NCBI RefSeq assembly: GCF_002266425.1
Contig: NZ_NPMN01000001.1
Coordinates: 124,001 to 188,000 of the forward strand
Reading direction: 5' to 3'
Origin: Tissierella sp. P1
Lineage (GTDB): Bacteria > Bacillota > Clostridia > Tissierellales > Tissierellaceae
DNA: 64,000 bases
Shown: piece after piece, positions 1 to 8,513 of the stretch
Numbering within the stretch: position 1 is the first letter of the stretch
Layout of the letters: each line of letters begins with the position of its first letter
Translations under genes and position numbers: made by a program
Notes under the pieces: generated by a model
Database searches by the model: none
What the model saw: the letters and a program-made list of their open reading frames with translations, nothing else
What the model was told of the DNA's origin: nothing

Positions 1-1284
1 TACTTTTCCTCTGGCTACGCAGACCGTGATAAAAGGTTGCCCGCCAGTGAAAACACTCTATACGAGCTGGCTTCGGTTAGTAAGGCTTTTACTGGTGTGG
101 CCATTTTACTGTTAGAGGAGCAGGGACTACTGTCCATGACCGACCCTGTTCAGAAATATTTGCCTTGGCTTACGATGGAGTATAAAGGTATGCCTGTTGA
201 TATGCAGAGCTTTACACTTAATAACTTTCTTCACCATACCAGCGGCTTGACAAATCGAAAGCATATTCAAAGCATCCCGCAAGGCAGTACGCCAGATATG
301 TTGCGAAAAACCGTGGAAGCATTGGTAGATGCTGAACTGGCATTTGCCCCTGGTGAGCAATACGAGTATGGAACTGTCAATTATGATGTATTAGGTTTGG
401 TTATTGAGGTTGTGTCTGGTCAAAGCTATGAAAGCTTTATGACGGAGCAGGTATTTCGCCCCTTGAGCTTATATCATACTTATGTTTATAAAGAAGAAGC
501 CCAAGCAACCGGGCAACTGGCGCAGGGCTACCGATCTTCTTTTTTTATAACAAGCCCATATAACGCCCCAGATTATGCCGGTAACAAACCGGCGGGATAT
601 ATCATGTCCTGCACAAAGGATATGGCGCATTGGATGAATATACAGATGGGTGGTGTACAAGATATACCTGAAGTATTTAAAGCGGTTATCATGAAATCAC
701 ATCATGGAGACGTATCTGTACCGGATGTCAATGGAATGTATTATGCGGCAGGATGGATGGTAAACGCTGACAAAACAATTATTGAGCACTCGGGGGGTAA
801 TCCCAATTTCTCAACCGAAGTGGTAATACTGCCAAATGAACGAACAGCCTTCTGCCTGCTAACCAACGGCGCTAATACCAATATCGGTCTGGTAAAAGGT
901 ATTAAAGATATATTGGACGGCAATCTTACGCAGTCGTATAAAATAAGCGGCATACAGTTTTTGGACATCATTCTTTCGTTTACCACAATTATTGTTTGCC
1001 TGTTGGCTATCATTTTCTTTATTTTGGGGTTACGCAGAAAGAAAATGAATGATCGGCAATCAATAACAAAAAAGAGAATATTCATAACCGTTGTTTGGCT
1101 AATGGTTACTGTTGCCATATGCATTATGTGCTGGATTTTCCCGATGTTCTTCGGATACGATTGGTCAACGTTACTTATTTGGCAAACATATAGTATTCTT
1201 ACAGTTTTGATTTCACTGGCGCTATTAACTGCTTCTATTACATTCTTTGTATACACTCGCCAGCATAATGCCGTGTCCCGATAA
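1..1284 (+). CDS. Serine beta-lactamase-like hydrolase with C-terminal membrane segments (5' partial)
   Basis: The reading frame is open from the first base, so the true start lies before the window; the TTG at 37 is not a convincing start. The protein belongs to the beta-lactamase/class C PBP-like (Pfam Beta-lactamase) family. The catalytic S-x-x-K motif is visible as SVSK about 24 residues into the visible part, and a Y-x-N-like motif occurs in YGTVNYD. A HSGGNP stretch matches the family's usual third motif. After the enzymatic domain come three hydrophobic segments (roughly nt 950-1260), so the hydrolase is membrane-anchored. The substrate (peptidoglycan peptide, D-amino acid ester or beta-lactam) cannot be deduced. 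A terminator-like hairpin follows. Confidence 0.85.
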   Translation, partial: YFSSGYADRDKRLPASENTLYELASVSKAFTGVAILLLEEQGLLSMTDPVQKYLPWLTMEYKGMPVDMQSFTLNNFLHHTSGLTNRKHIQSIPQGSTPDMLRKTVEALVDAELAFAPGEQYEYGTVNYDVLGLVIEVVSGQSYESFMTEQVFRPLSLYHTYVYKEEAQATGQLAQGYRSSFFITSPYNAPDYAGNKPAGYIMSCTKDMAHWMNIQMGGVQDIPEVFKAVIMKSHHGDVSVPDVNGMYYAAGWMVNADKTIIEHSGGNPNFSTEVVILPNERTAFCLLTNGANTNIGLVKGIKDILDGNLTQSYKISGIQFLDIILSFTTIIVCLLAIIFFILGLRRKKMNDRQSITKKRIFITVVWLMVTVAICIMCWIFPMFFGYDWSTLLIWQTYSILTVLISLALLTASITFFVYTRQHNAVSR

Positions 1285-1334
1285 TGAGTATAATCTTACC
1301 TGCATCTATTTTGACCTAATAGCACAAATTCATC

Positions 1335-1372
1335 AGGCTAAAAAAGATATAGAGTTGTTTCTTTTTTAGCCT
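1335..1372 (+). terminator. Rho-independent terminator after the serine hydrolase
   Basis: Thirteen-base inverted repeat (AGGCTAAAAAAGA at 1335 and its complement ending at 1372) with a 12-nt loop and a T-rich right arm, 50 bp after the hydrolase stop codon. Confidence 0.75.
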
Positions 1373-1531
1373 AAGTTTTATGATAGAATAAATTAAGATA
1401 GTTATAGGATGGTTAATAATGGACATTTGAAGTAATGATTATATAGTATATAATGAACCTTGCAGCAATTAATTTATTTTGCAGGGTATTTTTTGGCTGA
1501 TTATGATACATTTATTTCGGAGGAGATAAAT

Positions 1532-2463
1532 ATGGAGTGGGTAACAAAGTTAAATGAAGCGATAAGTTATATCGAAGAGAATATTAAGGGTAAGATTGAT
1601 TATGCCACTGCAGCACGTATTGCATGCTGTTCACTTACACGTTTTCAACGAACATTTTCCTTGGTTTCGGATACGACAATTGGAGATTATGTTCGATACA
1701 GGAAAATGGCATTGGCAGCTGATGAATTGAAAAGTTCCAGTATAAAAGTAATCGATCTTGCATTGAAATATGGCTACGATTCCCCGGATTCATTTACACG
1801 AGCATTTCAAAAATTTCATGGAATGTCACCCACCACCGTGCGTAAATTAGGGGTGTCAAAGGCTTATCCAGCCATCTCGTTCCAAATAAATATTAACGGA
1901 GGAAATGTTTATATGGGAAAAAAACCAGTAATACAAATTGAGGAATTCGTCGGCAAGCAAGTGGTCTCATTCTTTGCAGATCAAGTTGATCCCGAAAAAC
2001 ATGCATGGAATTTAATGCGCACTTGGGTGAAAAGTAATATCAAGGATTATTCTATGAGAAGATACATTGGATGTGCACCTAAAGGACATCATCCACAGGG
2101 TGAGCAGCATAAATCAAACGAAGGCCCTGTTAAACATGAATATTATGCACAAATGATTCTATCGACAACGAAGATATTAGCGATTTATGTAAGGATGTGG
2201 ATATATGTACTGCGCCACAAGGCTTGTTTTTAATAGGAGATATAATTTTTAACGAATTTCACGATGATGGCACAATAGATATCGGGACATCCATGCAAAA
2301 ATCATCTCAAATAATGTTTGACTGCATGAATGAAATCGGAGGTTATGAGCTGGACTTTAATCATCGATGCTTTTATGAAGAACATATTTTTCCTAAAGAA
2401 TGGTTTTATGGAGCGGATGAAATGGCTGAAATGAAGCTATGGCTACCAATTAAGAAGGTGTAA
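1532..2463 (+). pseudogene. AraC-family regulator with GyrI-like effector domain, frameshifted
   Basis: The start ATG at 1532 is chosen because AGGAGAT lies just before it; the frame is open further upstream without an RBS. The N-terminal 100 residues form two AraC helix-turn-helix motifs (IDLALKYGYDSPDSFTRAF is the second). Then comes a GyrI-like ligand-binding domain (from about residue 125) that normally binds small, often cationic or drug-like, ligands. The frame breaks near 2161-2164. Adding one base after CTATC restores a continuous domain through ...DNEDISDLCKDVD... to the stop at 2463, giving about 311 residues, the usual family length. So this is a one-base deletion, real or a sequencing error. 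A DUF3788 gene follows, as it does after the second AraC gene at 12162-13070. Confidence 0.8.
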
Positions 2464-2751
2464 TCAATATATATATATTTTAGGCATAATGCCAGTAAAA
2501 CCTGTTATCAGTAAGATTTTGATTTAAATTTACGCCGTATCTGTCCAAAGTCGGGTACGATATCAAACGATACCATTTTTATGGGAGAAGTTAAGCATTA
2601 TAACATACTGTATAATATAATCAAGGGTATCTTTTTTACTAACTTTCTAAAATTATTAGACTAGGAAAGATAGTAATTTGTGTCTTCTCAGTCTAAGTTT
2701 TGTATGTTATATTTGAAAAGAGAATTCATTTTTAGCAAGGAGATATATCTT

Positions 2752-3165
2752 ATGTATGAACGTATGCTCGATAAATTAAAAGAACCTTCCCTAAACGAAA
2801 TGATAAAGTATTGCGGAATTACAGGAGAGCTATTTGAATGTCTTAATCAAGAGATTTTATTTAAGTACAAAACAGAATTTAAGATTCGTTTTCCCTATGG
2901 AAATCATTATGGATGGGGAATAAAACACAAATCCAAAAACGAACATATCTGTGATATTTTTGCTGAGAAAGACGCATTTACAATAATGATACGATTAACA
3001 AATAAACAAATAGATAAAATCTATTGGGAATTATCTGCATATACACAAGAAATATGCGACAATAAATACCCTTGTGGAGAGGGGGGATGGCTTAAATATC
3101 GGGTAGTTTCTAATGAATATATGGAGGACGCATTTAAGCTATTAAATACAAAATTACAAAAATGA
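2752..3165 (+). CDS. DUF3788 family protein
   Basis: 137 residues from the ATG at 2752, chosen for the AAGGAG about 10 bases upstream; the open frame extends to 2680 without an RBS. It resembles DUF3788 (PF12663) by its start (YERMLDK), the central YGNHYGWGIKH block and the C-terminal YPCGEGGWLKYRV block. There is no signal peptide or membrane segment, so it is a small cytosolic protein. Its biochemical role is unknown. It lies 288 bp after the frameshifted AraC/GyrI regulator, and a paralogous AraC + DUF3788 pair occurs at 11712-13070, which suggests the two families work together. I see no recognisable gene in the gap 2464-2751. Confidence 0.75.
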   Translation: MYERMLDKLKEPSLNEMIKYCGITGELFECLNQEILFKYKTEFKIRFPYGNHYGWGIKHKSKNEHICDIFAEKDAFTIMIRLTNKQIDKIYWELSAYTQEICDNKYPCGEGGWLKYRVVSNEYMEDAFKLLNTKLQK

Positions 3166-3239
3166 TTACTACATAATTATTAGCATAATCTTATCTGCCC
3201 TTATTTTGTGATAATAATACAGAATATTAGGTCTAAAAA

Positions 3240-3266
3240 GATGCCGTGGGTTAATCCCATGGCATC
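3240..3266. terminator. Terminator between convergent genes
   Basis: Hairpin GATGCC-g-TGGG / CCCA-t-GGCATC with a 5-nt loop, followed by AGTATTTT. It lies between the convergent DUF3788 and DUF1848 genes and may serve either strand. Confidence 0.65.
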
Positions 3267-3343
3267 AGTATTTTGAAGGACTCAACTATAATTTTTATAA
3301 ACATATGGAAACTCTATACATTTTGAAGGAGTATATACTGCCA

Positions 3344-4270
3344 TTAAAACAGCTTTAATTGCCTAAGGATATTAGAATTCACTTTTCTATCTATAATTTT
3401 TTCATCATCTATTACTTCACCAATTAATAATTCTCCCATTGGATTGTGTTTGCTGCAGTTTTTGGCAACAGATGAATCACTGTAATTTGCATAACAATAA
3501 ATACATCCGTTTTTACAGGTGTTGTATGCACCAATGTCAAAGCTTTTAAAGCAGCCGCAGCTATCACGCTGATTTTTGTCAGCGACAATATTAAGTTTTT
3601 CTCCGAGAATACGCTCAATAACATCTTTATCTATGCAGGAAGCCTTTTGGATTCCATATATCTGCAAGTTTATGTTTTCACAGCATGCTTTTATTGTTAA
3701 TCCGTACTCTTTGGCACATTTACTCATAAAGATACTAATTTCTGCCATTTCCTCTTTAGAGGTAGGACGAATGGACTTTGTTTTAATCTTTGAATACATG
3801 TCTACAAAACTTATGGTTACTATTTCTGTAAAGTTATGTAATTTATCGCACATTCTTTCAAATTGTTTCTTGTGATAAGCTATATCAAGAACATCATTAA
3901 GTATTAAAGGGTCATATCTCCATAAGACACGTTCTTTACCAATTATTTTACTGAGTTCTATAAATGTATCTTCTATATCCGATTTATTACGCAGATTCCT
4001 CTCAATAGAACTGTCATAAGGGGTGAGGGTAAATTGAAAATAATACTTATATCCCAAACCATCAAGTATGGGCAACTTATCCATAATATTCTGTGCATCC
4101 TTAGTCCAAAATACAATACAGTCAATTACATCAGGAGACAAATCTATTCTACTGATTTGTCTGTGATTCATTGGATTCCGGGACAAAACATATCCAGCAT
4201 TTAAACGATTAATGAACCACCTAGAATAATGGCAAGGTATATCTGTTCTGCGAGATGCGGAGATTATCAT
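3344..4270 (-). CDS. DUF1848 family protein, radical-SAM-like cysteine cluster
   Basis: 309 residues. The ATG at 4270 has GGAG just upstream on the minus strand; the frame stays open to 4423 but lacks an RBS there. The start MIISASRRTDIPCHYSRW and the block FWTKDAQNIM match DUF1848 (PF08902). Near the C-terminus a cluster C-x3-C-x2-C (TCKNGCIYCYANY), with another CGC upstream, resembles a [4Fe-4S] site of radical SAM proteins, placed unusually at the C-terminal end. The reaction is unknown. The gene stands alone, convergent with the DUF3788 gene. Confidence 0.8.
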   Translation of the reverse strand: MIISASRRTDIPCHYSRWFINRLNAGYVLSRNPMNHRQISRIDLSPDVIDCIVFWTKDAQNIMDKLPILDGLGYKYYFQFTLTPYDSSIERNLRNKSDIEDTFIELSKIIGKERVLWRYDPLILNDVLDIAYHKKQFERMCDKLHNFTEIVTISFVDMYSKIKTKSIRPTSKEEMAEISIFMSKCAKEYGLTIKACCENINLQIYGIQKASCIDKDVIERILGEKLNIVADKNQRDSCGCFKSFDIGAYNTCKNGCIYCYANYSDSSVAKNCSKHNPMGELLIGEVIDDEKIIDRKVNSNILRQLKLF

Positions 4271-4589
4271 TATTTCACTTCTCCTCTCTGTATTAATTAG
4301 AAAAGCATTTCTAAGATTTACATATTTCTCCAAGACTAATTTATGACAGATAACATAAAGATTTGTATAAATATTTTTTAGCAGTTTTGGAGGTTTAGCC
4401 CCAAGGCATGTTGAAAAAATCAATTAAATGTAAATTCATTATACTTCAATAATGAAAAAAAGAAAAGAACTGTCTATGTACTATAGAAAAGTGCAATAAA
4501 GCTGTAAAACAAGAGACATTTACATCCTAGTATACATATGATAAAATGCAAGCAAATGGATTTTTACTTTCTGGAGAGGAAGATGTGCT
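4271..4589. other. Intergenic region with divergent upstream sequences
   Basis: 319 bp between divergent genes. Its right part holds the promoter of the two-component system (see 4519-4547). I see no gene, RNA or repeat in the rest. Confidence 0.5.
4519..4547 (+). promoter_or_regulatory. SigA-type promoter of the two-component system
   Basis: TTTACA at 4519-4524, a 17-bp spacer and TAAAAT at 4542-4547, about 43 bp before the response regulator start. Confidence 0.6.
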
Positions 4590-5264
4590 ATGGTGAAATA
4601 TGACTGCTTAATAGTTGATGATGAAGAAGCATTATCTCAAAGTACCTGTGAATATTTCAATATGTTTGGAGTGAAAACCTTTTGGGCAGCAGATGAAAGG
4701 GCGTGTTCTGATTTTTTAAGCCAAAATAAAACGGATTTAATACTTTTAGATATTAACTTAGGGAAGTCCTCAGGATTTGAAATATGCAAGAAATTGAGAA
4801 ATACAACTGATATACCTATCCTCTTCATAAGTGCAAGAACAAGTGATGATGATGTACTACTTGGTCTTAATGTAGGTGGAGATGACTATATTCAAAAGCC
4901 ATACTCATTGAATATTCTTTTAGCTAAAGTCAGGGCTGTATTGAAACGATATAGGGGATACGAGGATATATTCTATTTTGGGAGTTTTAAAATCGACTTT
5001 ATTATGGAAAAGCTTATGAATGATGAGAAGGAAATTAGATTAAAGGCTATGGAATATAAACTACTTGCTTATTTAATTCAAAACAGAAACCGTAATATTT
5101 CAAAAGAGGAACTTTTTCAAAAGGTTTGGGGTGACGCGATTACCAGTGATGGAACACTAAATGTTCATATTAGAAGACTTCGTGAGAAAATCGAAGAAAA
5201 TCCAAATGAACCACATTATATTAAAACCTTATGGGGGACAGGCTATGCATTTGAAACTGATTAG
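4590..5264 (+). CDS. OmpR/PhoB-family response regulator
   Basis: 224 residues. The receiver domain (about 1-118) has acidic residues DDE at 10-12, phosphoacceptor Asp54 in LILLDINLG, and Lys103 in IQKPYS. A winged-helix DNA-binding domain follows (about 130-222), ending in the typical IKTLWGTGYAFE. It lies 9 bp before its histidine kinase. The three direct repeats spaced 11 bp upstream of the ABC transporter at 7753 look like sites for a regulator of this family, so it probably controls that transporter. This arrangement is typical of peptide-antibiotic sensing modules in Firmicutes, but the stimulus is not shown by the sequence. Confidence 0.93.
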   Translation: MVKYDCLIVDDEEALSQSTCEYFNMFGVKTFWAADERACSDFLSQNKTDLILLDINLGKSSGFEICKKLRNTTDIPILFISARTSDDDVLLGLNVGGDDYIQKPYSLNILLAKVRAVLKRYRGYEDIFYFGSFKIDFIMEKLMNDEKEIRLKAMEYKLLAYLIQNRNRNISKEELFQKVWGDAITSDGTLNVHIRRLREKIEENPNEPHYIKTLWGTGYAFETD

Positions 5265-5273
5265 GAGTTTAAG

Positions 5274-6539
5274 ATGAATATTAAAAAATTAACTGCTTTA
5301 GCAATTACTATTTTTTTAATTGGTATGAGTATAATACTTTATGTTTTCAATAACACCGAAGATATTAGAATTGATACTGTTGTGGTAAATGATATTACCC
5401 AGTCCTTGGCAAAACAGTGGGATAATCTAGATAAATTAGATTTACCTTGTTTAAAATATGGACTTGACTATGTTGTTTTGGATAATAAAGGAAACTTCAT
5501 AGGAGCAACAAGAGAAGGTCTTAACGAGAATATAAATTCTGCTGTAAATAATCGAGATACAATAGTTGATATTTTACTTGATACAAAAGTTTTGGGTAAG
5601 CTTATTATTTATAATAATACAAATGAACTTTGGAAACAGCATAGAGATAATTTGCTTATGACTTCTTTACTAATCGTAACGTCTACTACTTTGTTTTGGC
5701 TTGCCTATGGAATGTATATAGACAGAACTATTTTTAGACCATTTCGCAAACTGCAAGCTTTCGCCCGACATGTAGCGGCAGGTGAATTAGATATGCCCCT
5801 TGAAATGGATGAAGGTAATATCTTTGGTGCATTTACAGAAAGCTTTGACTTAATGAGAGAGGAACTGGCTAAAGCAAGGGAAAACGAAAGAAAAGCCAGT
5901 CAGAGCAAGAAGGAGCTGGTGGCATCATTGAGTCATGATATAAAGACACCTGTTGCATCAATAAAGGCTGTTTCTGAAATTATGATAGTAAAATCTAATA
6001 GTGAAGAAGATAAAAAACAATTGGGTATCATTAATTCAAAAGCAGATCAGATAAATATACTTATAAATAATATATTTAATGCTACTTTAGAAGAATTGCA
6101 AGAATTAAAGGTTATAGCGGGAGAAATATGGAGTACAGAATTATATGATTTAATAAAAAATGCTGATTATAATAACAGAGCTATAGTATCTATAATTCCC
6201 GAATGTATTGTTTCGGTAGATAGATTGAGGCTCTTACAGGTTATTGATAACATAATAAGTAACTCATATAAATATGCAGATACGTCAATTAATATCATTG
6301 GAAATATAAAAGGTCAGTATCTTGAGTTAGAGTTTAAAGACTACGGGTTGGGTATACCATCGGAAGAGGCACCCCTTCTATTTAATAAATTCTATCGTGG
6401 AAAAAATTCAATAGGGAAGAGTGGTACAGGACTTGGACTATATATTTCCAAATATCTGATGAATAAAATGCAGGGTGATATTGAATATAAAGCTACAGAT
6501 AGTGGATTTGTCTTAATTCTCAAATTACGTATTTCATAA
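5274..6539 (+). CDS. Sensor histidine kinase
   Basis: 421 residues. Membrane segments lie at about 7-27 and 128-148 with roughly 100 extracytoplasmic residues between. A HAMP-like linker follows, then the H-box SLSHDIKTPVASIK (His221), the N-box around DNIISNSYKYAD, and the ATP-binding loops DYGLGIP and GTGLGLYIS. All catalytic motifs are present. It is cotranscribed with the upstream response regulator. The mid-sized extracytoplasmic loop sets it apart from the short-loop BceS class, so direct sensing of a ligand is possible. Confidence 0.92.
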   Translation: MNIKKLTALAITIFLIGMSIILYVFNNTEDIRIDTVVVNDITQSLAKQWDNLDKLDLPCLKYGLDYVVLDNKGNFIGATREGLNENINSAVNNRDTIVDILLDTKVLGKLIIYNNTNELWKQHRDNLLMTSLLIVTSTTLFWLAYGMYIDRTIFRPFRKLQAFARHVAAGELDMPLEMDEGNIFGAFTESFDLMREELAKARENERKASQSKKELVASLSHDIKTPVASIKAVSEIMIVKSNSEEDKKQLGIINSKADQINILINNIFNATLEELQELKVIAGEIWSTELYDLIKNADYNNRAIVSIIPECIVSVDRLRLLQVIDNIISNSYKYADTSINIIGNIKGQYLELEFKDYGLGIPSEEAPLLFNKFYRGKNSIGKSGTGLGLYISKYLMNKMQGDIEYKATDSGFVLILKLRIS

Positions 6540-6641
6540 AAGATAACTGTCTTAGATGTAGCCTATCTTTTACAGCCTTTTTTAACATGGCTTTTATGCT
6601 ATAATTGGCGTATGATTATTCATATGATAGGGAATAGAGCT

Positions 6642-6725
6642 ATGGCAAATATTATAAAAGGATTAGAAACTACATTCAACGAAGTTGTCGAAAATTATGA
6701 CAAAATGTGTCCGACATATAGATAG
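6642..6725 (+). pseudogene. N-terminal remnant of a SAM-dependent methyltransferase
   Basis: A 27-codon open frame, MANIIKGLETTFNEVVENYD and seven more residues, stops at 6723-6725. The sequence resembles the first residues of clostridial class I methyltransferases, which begin with a helix such as ...F(N/D)xVAxxYDKxRPxY before the SAM motif. Nothing after it continues the fold. It looks like what remains after deletion of the rest. The assignment rests on a short match. Confidence 0.4.
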
Positions 6726-6784
6726 ACTAGAATTGAAAATGTAGATTATATATAATGTTAACTTAGTTAGAGAAAGGAAAGAAC

Positions 6785-7630
6785 ATGAAAATTAAAGTCA
6801 AGGAAATGTCTGATATTGATTATGAAAAAGTAAATAAGCTTATTGATTTTGAAGATGCAGATGCTGAATTTCTAATGGCATATAATAATAGAGAAAAAAA
6901 TATATATTGCCTTTATAACTATGATAAACTAGTAGGTATTGCACAAATCATTATCAATAAGAGGGCATTTTTGTATATTTTTATTAATCCCTCTTATAGA
7001 GGTAATGGAATTGGATTTAATGCTCTTAAGCTGTGTGAGGAAAAACTATATGAAAATGACATTGAGCAAATTATGACAACATATCGAATTGACAATTCTT
7101 ACTCAAAAGCATTTGCGAATAAACATGGATATATGAGGAAGTTTTCTTCAGTTTATATGAAGTATTCAGGGATCCAGTTTGATGTACAAGAGCCATCTAT
7201 TAGAAATTACTGTGATGATGATTATGAATCTGCACACGAAATGTATGCGGAGGCTTTTCATGAGATGCGGATTAGTGTAGGTGATTTTCTTGATTCAGTT
7301 ATTGAACAACCTAATGACAAAATGCGTCAATACTGGGCTGAAACATCAAATGAGCGCTTGGTATATATTAGAAATAGTGAAATAGTTGGTTACGCTCATA
7401 TTGATGGAAACGAAATAGGGAGTGTTTCAGTAAAATCACAAAAACAAGGGCAAGGTATTGAACGAAGCTTTGTAAAATATATTTGCAATAAAATTCTTGC
7501 AGAGGGAAATGAGGCGGTTTTTCTTTATTGTGTTGTGGGGAATAGAGCCAAAAGTTTATATGACAGTTTGGGATTTCAAGAAATATATACCTGTGAGTAT
7601 GCAACAAAATTAAACTCATTAAATATTTAA
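6785..7630 (+). CDS. GNAT-family acetyltransferase with two GNAT domains
   Basis: 281 residues with AAAGGAAAG before the ATG. The first GNAT domain (about 1-125) has the acetyl-CoA loop in YRGNGIGFNALK and a C-terminal NKHGYMRKF element. A second, weaker GNAT-like half (about 135-275) has KSQKQGQGIERSFVKYI and SLYDSLGFQE. Such tandem GNAT proteins acetylate amines of small molecules or antibiotics; the acceptor is unknown. It sits between the two-component system and the transporter genes, so a role in the same resistance response is possible but only inferred. Confidence 0.8.
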   Translation: MKIKVKEMSDIDYEKVNKLIDFEDADAEFLMAYNNREKNIYCLYNYDKLVGIAQIIINKRAFLYIFINPSYRGNGIGFNALKLCEEKLYENDIEQIMTTYRIDNSYSKAFANKHGYMRKFSSVYMKYSGIQFDVQEPSIRNYCDDDYESAHEMYAEAFHEMRISVGDFLDSVIEQPNDKMRQYWAETSNERLVYIRNSEIVGYAHIDGNEIGSVSVKSQKQGQGIERSFVKYICNKILAEGNEAVFLYCVVGNRAKSLYDSLGFQEIYTCEYATKLNSLNI

Positions 7631-7635
7631 GAATT

Positions 7636-7681
7636 GGTTAAGAAATGATTAAAGACTGGTTAAGGATTTACAATATATAAT
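7636..7681 (+). promoter_or_regulatory. Response-regulator direct repeats and -10 box of the ABC transporter operon
   Basis: Three heptamers, GGTTAAG (7636), GATTAAA (7647) and GGTTAAG (7658), are spaced exactly 11 bp, one helical turn, as in OmpR-family tandem sites. A perfect TATAAT lies at 7676-7681 and there is no good -35, as expected for an activated promoter. The likely activator is the response regulator at 4590-5264. Confidence 0.6.
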
Positions 7682-7683
7682 AG

Positions 7684-7740
7684 GGCTGTAAAAGATGAAC
7701 TGCTTTAAATGCAGCAAACTTTTAACAGTCTTATTTTTGT
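7684..7740 (+). terminator. Branched hairpin with T-run before the ABC transporter (attenuator-like)
   Basis: An outer stem GGCTGTAAAAG / CTTTTAACAGTC (7684-7730) encloses an inner CTGC/GCAG stem and is followed by TTATTTTT, directly upstream of the AGGAGG of the transporter gene and directly downstream of the TATAAT at 7676. Because it lies between promoter and gene, it could act as an attenuator in the leader rather than as an ordinary terminator. Confidence 0.5.
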
Positions 7741-7752
7741 AGGAGGGAATCA

Positions 7753-8511
7753 ATGAAAAATGTGATTATATCAACTAATAAGCTTTGTAAGACCTTTTCA
7801 AACGGAGGAATGCAGCAGCATGTACTTAAGAATCTGGATATTGAAATATTTGAAGGAGATTTTACTATCATAATGGGTTCATCTGGAGCAGGAAAATCTA
7901 CCCTTTTATATGCATTATCAGGTATGGATAAACCAACTTTGGGCTCCATTAAATTTTTTGATGAGGAGATTACAAAGCTATCCAATGATAAACTGGCAGT
8001 TTTTAGGAGGGCTAATTGTGGATTTGTATTTCAGCAAATGTTTCTTTTGGATAATATGAGTATATTGGATAATATACTTATGAGCGGTTTGCTCCTAAGC
8101 AAGGATAGAAAAGAAATTACAGCAAGAGCAAAGGAACTCTTTATACAGGTTGGATTAGATGAAACAATATGGAGAAAATTTCCCACCCAATTGTCAGGGG
8201 GAGAGGTTCAGCGTGCTGCAATTGTCCGTGCATTGATTAATCAACCAAAAGTAATTTTTGCCGATGAGCCCACAGGCTCTCTTAATTCAGCAGCAGGCAA
8301 AACAGTACTTGATATGCTTACTGAAGTAAATAACAAAGGACAAAGTGTCATCATGGTTACCCATGATTTGAAATCAGCTAGGAGGGGAAATAGAATTCTA
8401 TATATGCGTGACGGTGTTATTCATGGAGTTTGCGACTTAGGAAAGTATATAAGTGGTGATAGAGAACGGCATATTAAACTCCAAGGATTTCTCGCCGAAA
8501 TGGGGTGGTAA
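7753..8511 (+). CDS. ABC transporter ATP-binding protein (BceA/MacB/LolD type)
   Basis: 252 residues. Walker A is GSSGAGKST (about 40-48), the signature is LSGGEVQRAAIVRAL, and Walker B is VIFADEPTGSLN followed by the H-loop MVTHD. This is the subfamily that pairs with FtsX-type permeases for peptide efflux, lipoprotein release or antibiotic resistance. AGGAGG precedes the ATG. The stop nearly touches the start of the permease gene. It is probably controlled by the two-component system encoded just upstream. Confidence 0.93.
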   Translation: MKNVIISTNKLCKTFSNGGMQQHVLKNLDIEIFEGDFTIIMGSSGAGKSTLLYALSGMDKPTLGSIKFFDEEITKLSNDKLAVFRRANCGFVFQQMFLLDNMSILDNILMSGLLLSKDRKEITARAKELFIQVGLDETIWRKFPTQLSGGEVQRAAIVRALINQPKVIFADEPTGSLNSAAGKTVLDMLTEVNNKGQSVIMVTHDLKSARRGNRILYMRDGVIHGVCDLGKYISGDRERHIKLQGFLAEMGW

Positions 8512-8513
8512 AT

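Noticed and set aside
741-1256. 171-codon minus-strand open frame inside the serine hydrolase gene
   Set aside because: It lies opposite a clear family gene, has no RBS and no family features; a shadow frame.
2515-2665. Open stretch of about 49 codons before the first DUF3788 gene
   Set aside because: No start with an RBS and no recognisable sequence; probably chance or old debris.
6538-6600. Weak hairpins after the histidine kinase as a terminator
   Set aside because: The stems are short or lack a proper T-run, so I did not list them.
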